DNA of 6,055 nucleotides, from positions 1-6,055 of the forward strand of contig SKHS01000297.1 of the NCBI GenBank assembly GCA_007116835.1. Reading direction: 5' to 3'. Every line of letters starts with the position of its first letter. Position 1 is the first letter of the stretch. This DNA comes from Halomonas sp. Its GTDB lineage: Bacteria > Pseudomonadota > Gammaproteobacteria > Pseudomonadales > Halomonadaceae. Shown in pieces: positions 5,202 to 6,055 of this stretch. Position numbers and translations under genes: made by a program. The notes below the pieces were generated by a model. It did no database searches, had not been told where the DNA came from, and saw only the letters and a program-made list of their open reading frames with translations.

Positions 5202-6055
5202 TTGAACAGCCCCTGCCTAAGCGTTTAATGACAGCGGCCTACACGGTAAGCATCGCCGTAGTGGCGGGCTATACGTTATGGCTTTACGGCATGGGCAGTT
5301 ATCGTGACCTGTTAGTCCCCATGTTTGTCACACTGCTCTTGCTCGCCGCCTTCTTAATGCAACACAGCCAAAGTTTGAACCCTGTGGTTCCTCGCATTAT
5401 TGCACTGAGCAGCGTTTATATCGTCGTCTTGTCAGCCTTTTATTATCAGCCCGCCACATCACCTGTATGGCTGGGCCTGCCGGTCACCGCCGCCTTTTTA
5501 CTGCTCCCTATGTGGGGAGCCTTGTTGCTCACAGTGATAACAGCACCCATAGGGTGGTTATTATTTGCGCATCATGATTTGTCACTCACAGCCGTGACTG
5601 GTTATATCGCATTAATCCTACTGCTCGCCTTGCCACCATGGGAGCATGCACGCCGCCGAGCACTGCTAAGAGCCACTGATCCAAACGATAACGATTGCAA
5701 CGCTTACCATATAGACACACTCAAAGAGCGCTTACACAATGAGTTTCAGCGTGCGGCAAAGCTCAATAAACGCTTAGCCGTTTTGGTGCTGCACTTACCG
5801 CAGCTTGATATGGCAGAGGAGCAGTTTGGAAGACGCGCCCAAATCGCCTTATTAGATGCGCTTTGTAGTGAAGTGAACAGCCGATGTCGTGACCACGATC
5901 TACTCGGCAGAGCAGATAACTCAACATTTTGGCTAGTACTGCCTGATACCAGCGAGAGCGGCGCACTGCTGGTACGCGAACGGCTTCAAAGGGCATTATC
6001 GCGCCGAGTGTTGGTTGAAACCGGTCAGCTAGAAACCCGCATTGCGGCGTGCTTA
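5198..6055 (+). CDS. Six-TM membrane protein with degenerate GGDEF domain keeping an RxxD I-site, cut by window edge
   Basis: Not a named gene to me. The 286 codons in the window are all open. About six membrane segments (roughly 12-30, 38-55, 64-83, 88-104, 105-124, 130-147) are followed by a basic linker (HARRRALLRA, 150-159) and a cytoplasmic domain aligned here with GGDEF. ATDP (159-162) matches the usual domain entry. LAVLVLHLPQLD (193-204) matches the first strand, and LLGRADNSTFWLVLPDT (235-251) matches the LVARLGGDEFALLLPGT stretch. The GGDEF signature reads DNSTF (240-244), and the metal-binding aspartates are replaced by His199 and Pro201, so it should not make c-di-GMP. Arg231-Asp-His-Asp234 stands exactly five residues before the signature, the position of the c-di-GMP inhibitory (I) site of diguanylate cyclases. 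By analogy with PelD-type proteins it could be a membrane c-di-GMP receptor (inference). The C-terminus is outside the window, so an added EAL or other domain cannot be excluded. It overlaps the preceding gene by 4 nt. Confidence 0.8.
   Translation, partial: MIEQPLPKRLMTAAYTVSIAVVAGYTLWLYGMGSYRDLLVPMFVTLLLLAAFLMQHSQSLNPVVPRIIALSSVYIVVLSAFYYQPATSPVWLGLPVTAAFLLLPMWGALLLTVITAPIGWLLFAHHDLSLTAVTGYIALILLLALPPWEHARRRALLRATDPNDNDCNAYHIDTLKERLHNEFQRAAKLNKRLAVLVLHLPQLDMAEEQFGRRAQIALLDALCSEVNSRCRDHDLLGRADNSTFWLVLPDTSESGALLVRERLQRALSRRVLVETGQLETRIAACL

Noticed and set aside
5763..5996. A 77-codon minus-strand frame opposite the GGDEF-like domain of the second membrane protein
   Set aside because: Antisense to a domain with recognisable layout, with no motif or ribosome-site support.

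Overview
The window looks like chromosomal core sequence from a gammaproteobacterium, most likely a halomonad (Halomonas/Vreelandella-like) or a relative. I infer this from protein resemblance, the moderate base composition and the gene order. The order proA-nadD-rsfS-rlmH-mrdA is the arrangement also known from Pseudomonas and other gammaproteobacteria. No database search was possible, so the genus is a guess.

Minus strand, reading from about 4160 down to 1: a tightly packed run of housekeeping genes. It holds proA (proline synthesis), nadD (NAD synthesis), rsfS (ribosome silencing factor), rlmH (23S rRNA pseudouridine-1915 methyltransferase) and the first 388 codons of mrdA (PBP2, cell-wall elongation), which leaves the window at base 1. 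Gaps are 10, 101, 5 and 35 nt. Only the 101-nt nadD-rsfS gap is big enough for a promoter, and a plausible sigma70-like one lies there. Between proA and nadD there is a four-codon ORF that links the proA stop to the likely nadD start by overlapping stop/start codons.

Bases 4161-4346 form a divergent intergenic region that must hold the promoters for both directions.

Plus strand, 4347-6055: two genes overlapping by 4 nt (ATGA). Each encodes about six membrane-spanning segments followed by a cytoplasmic domain that I read as a degenerate GGDEF (diguanylate cyclase-like) domain. In both, the GGDEF signature and metal-binding residues are replaced. The second protein keeps an RxxD at exactly the spacing of the c-di-GMP inhibitory site. 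The pair is the most interesting part of the window: a possible membrane-bound c-di-GMP receptor complex, or a pseudo-enzyme pair with another ligand. The second gene runs off the right edge, so any further C-terminal domain is unseen.

I saw no tRNA or rRNA gene, insertion sequence, CRISPR array or convincing intrinsic terminator.
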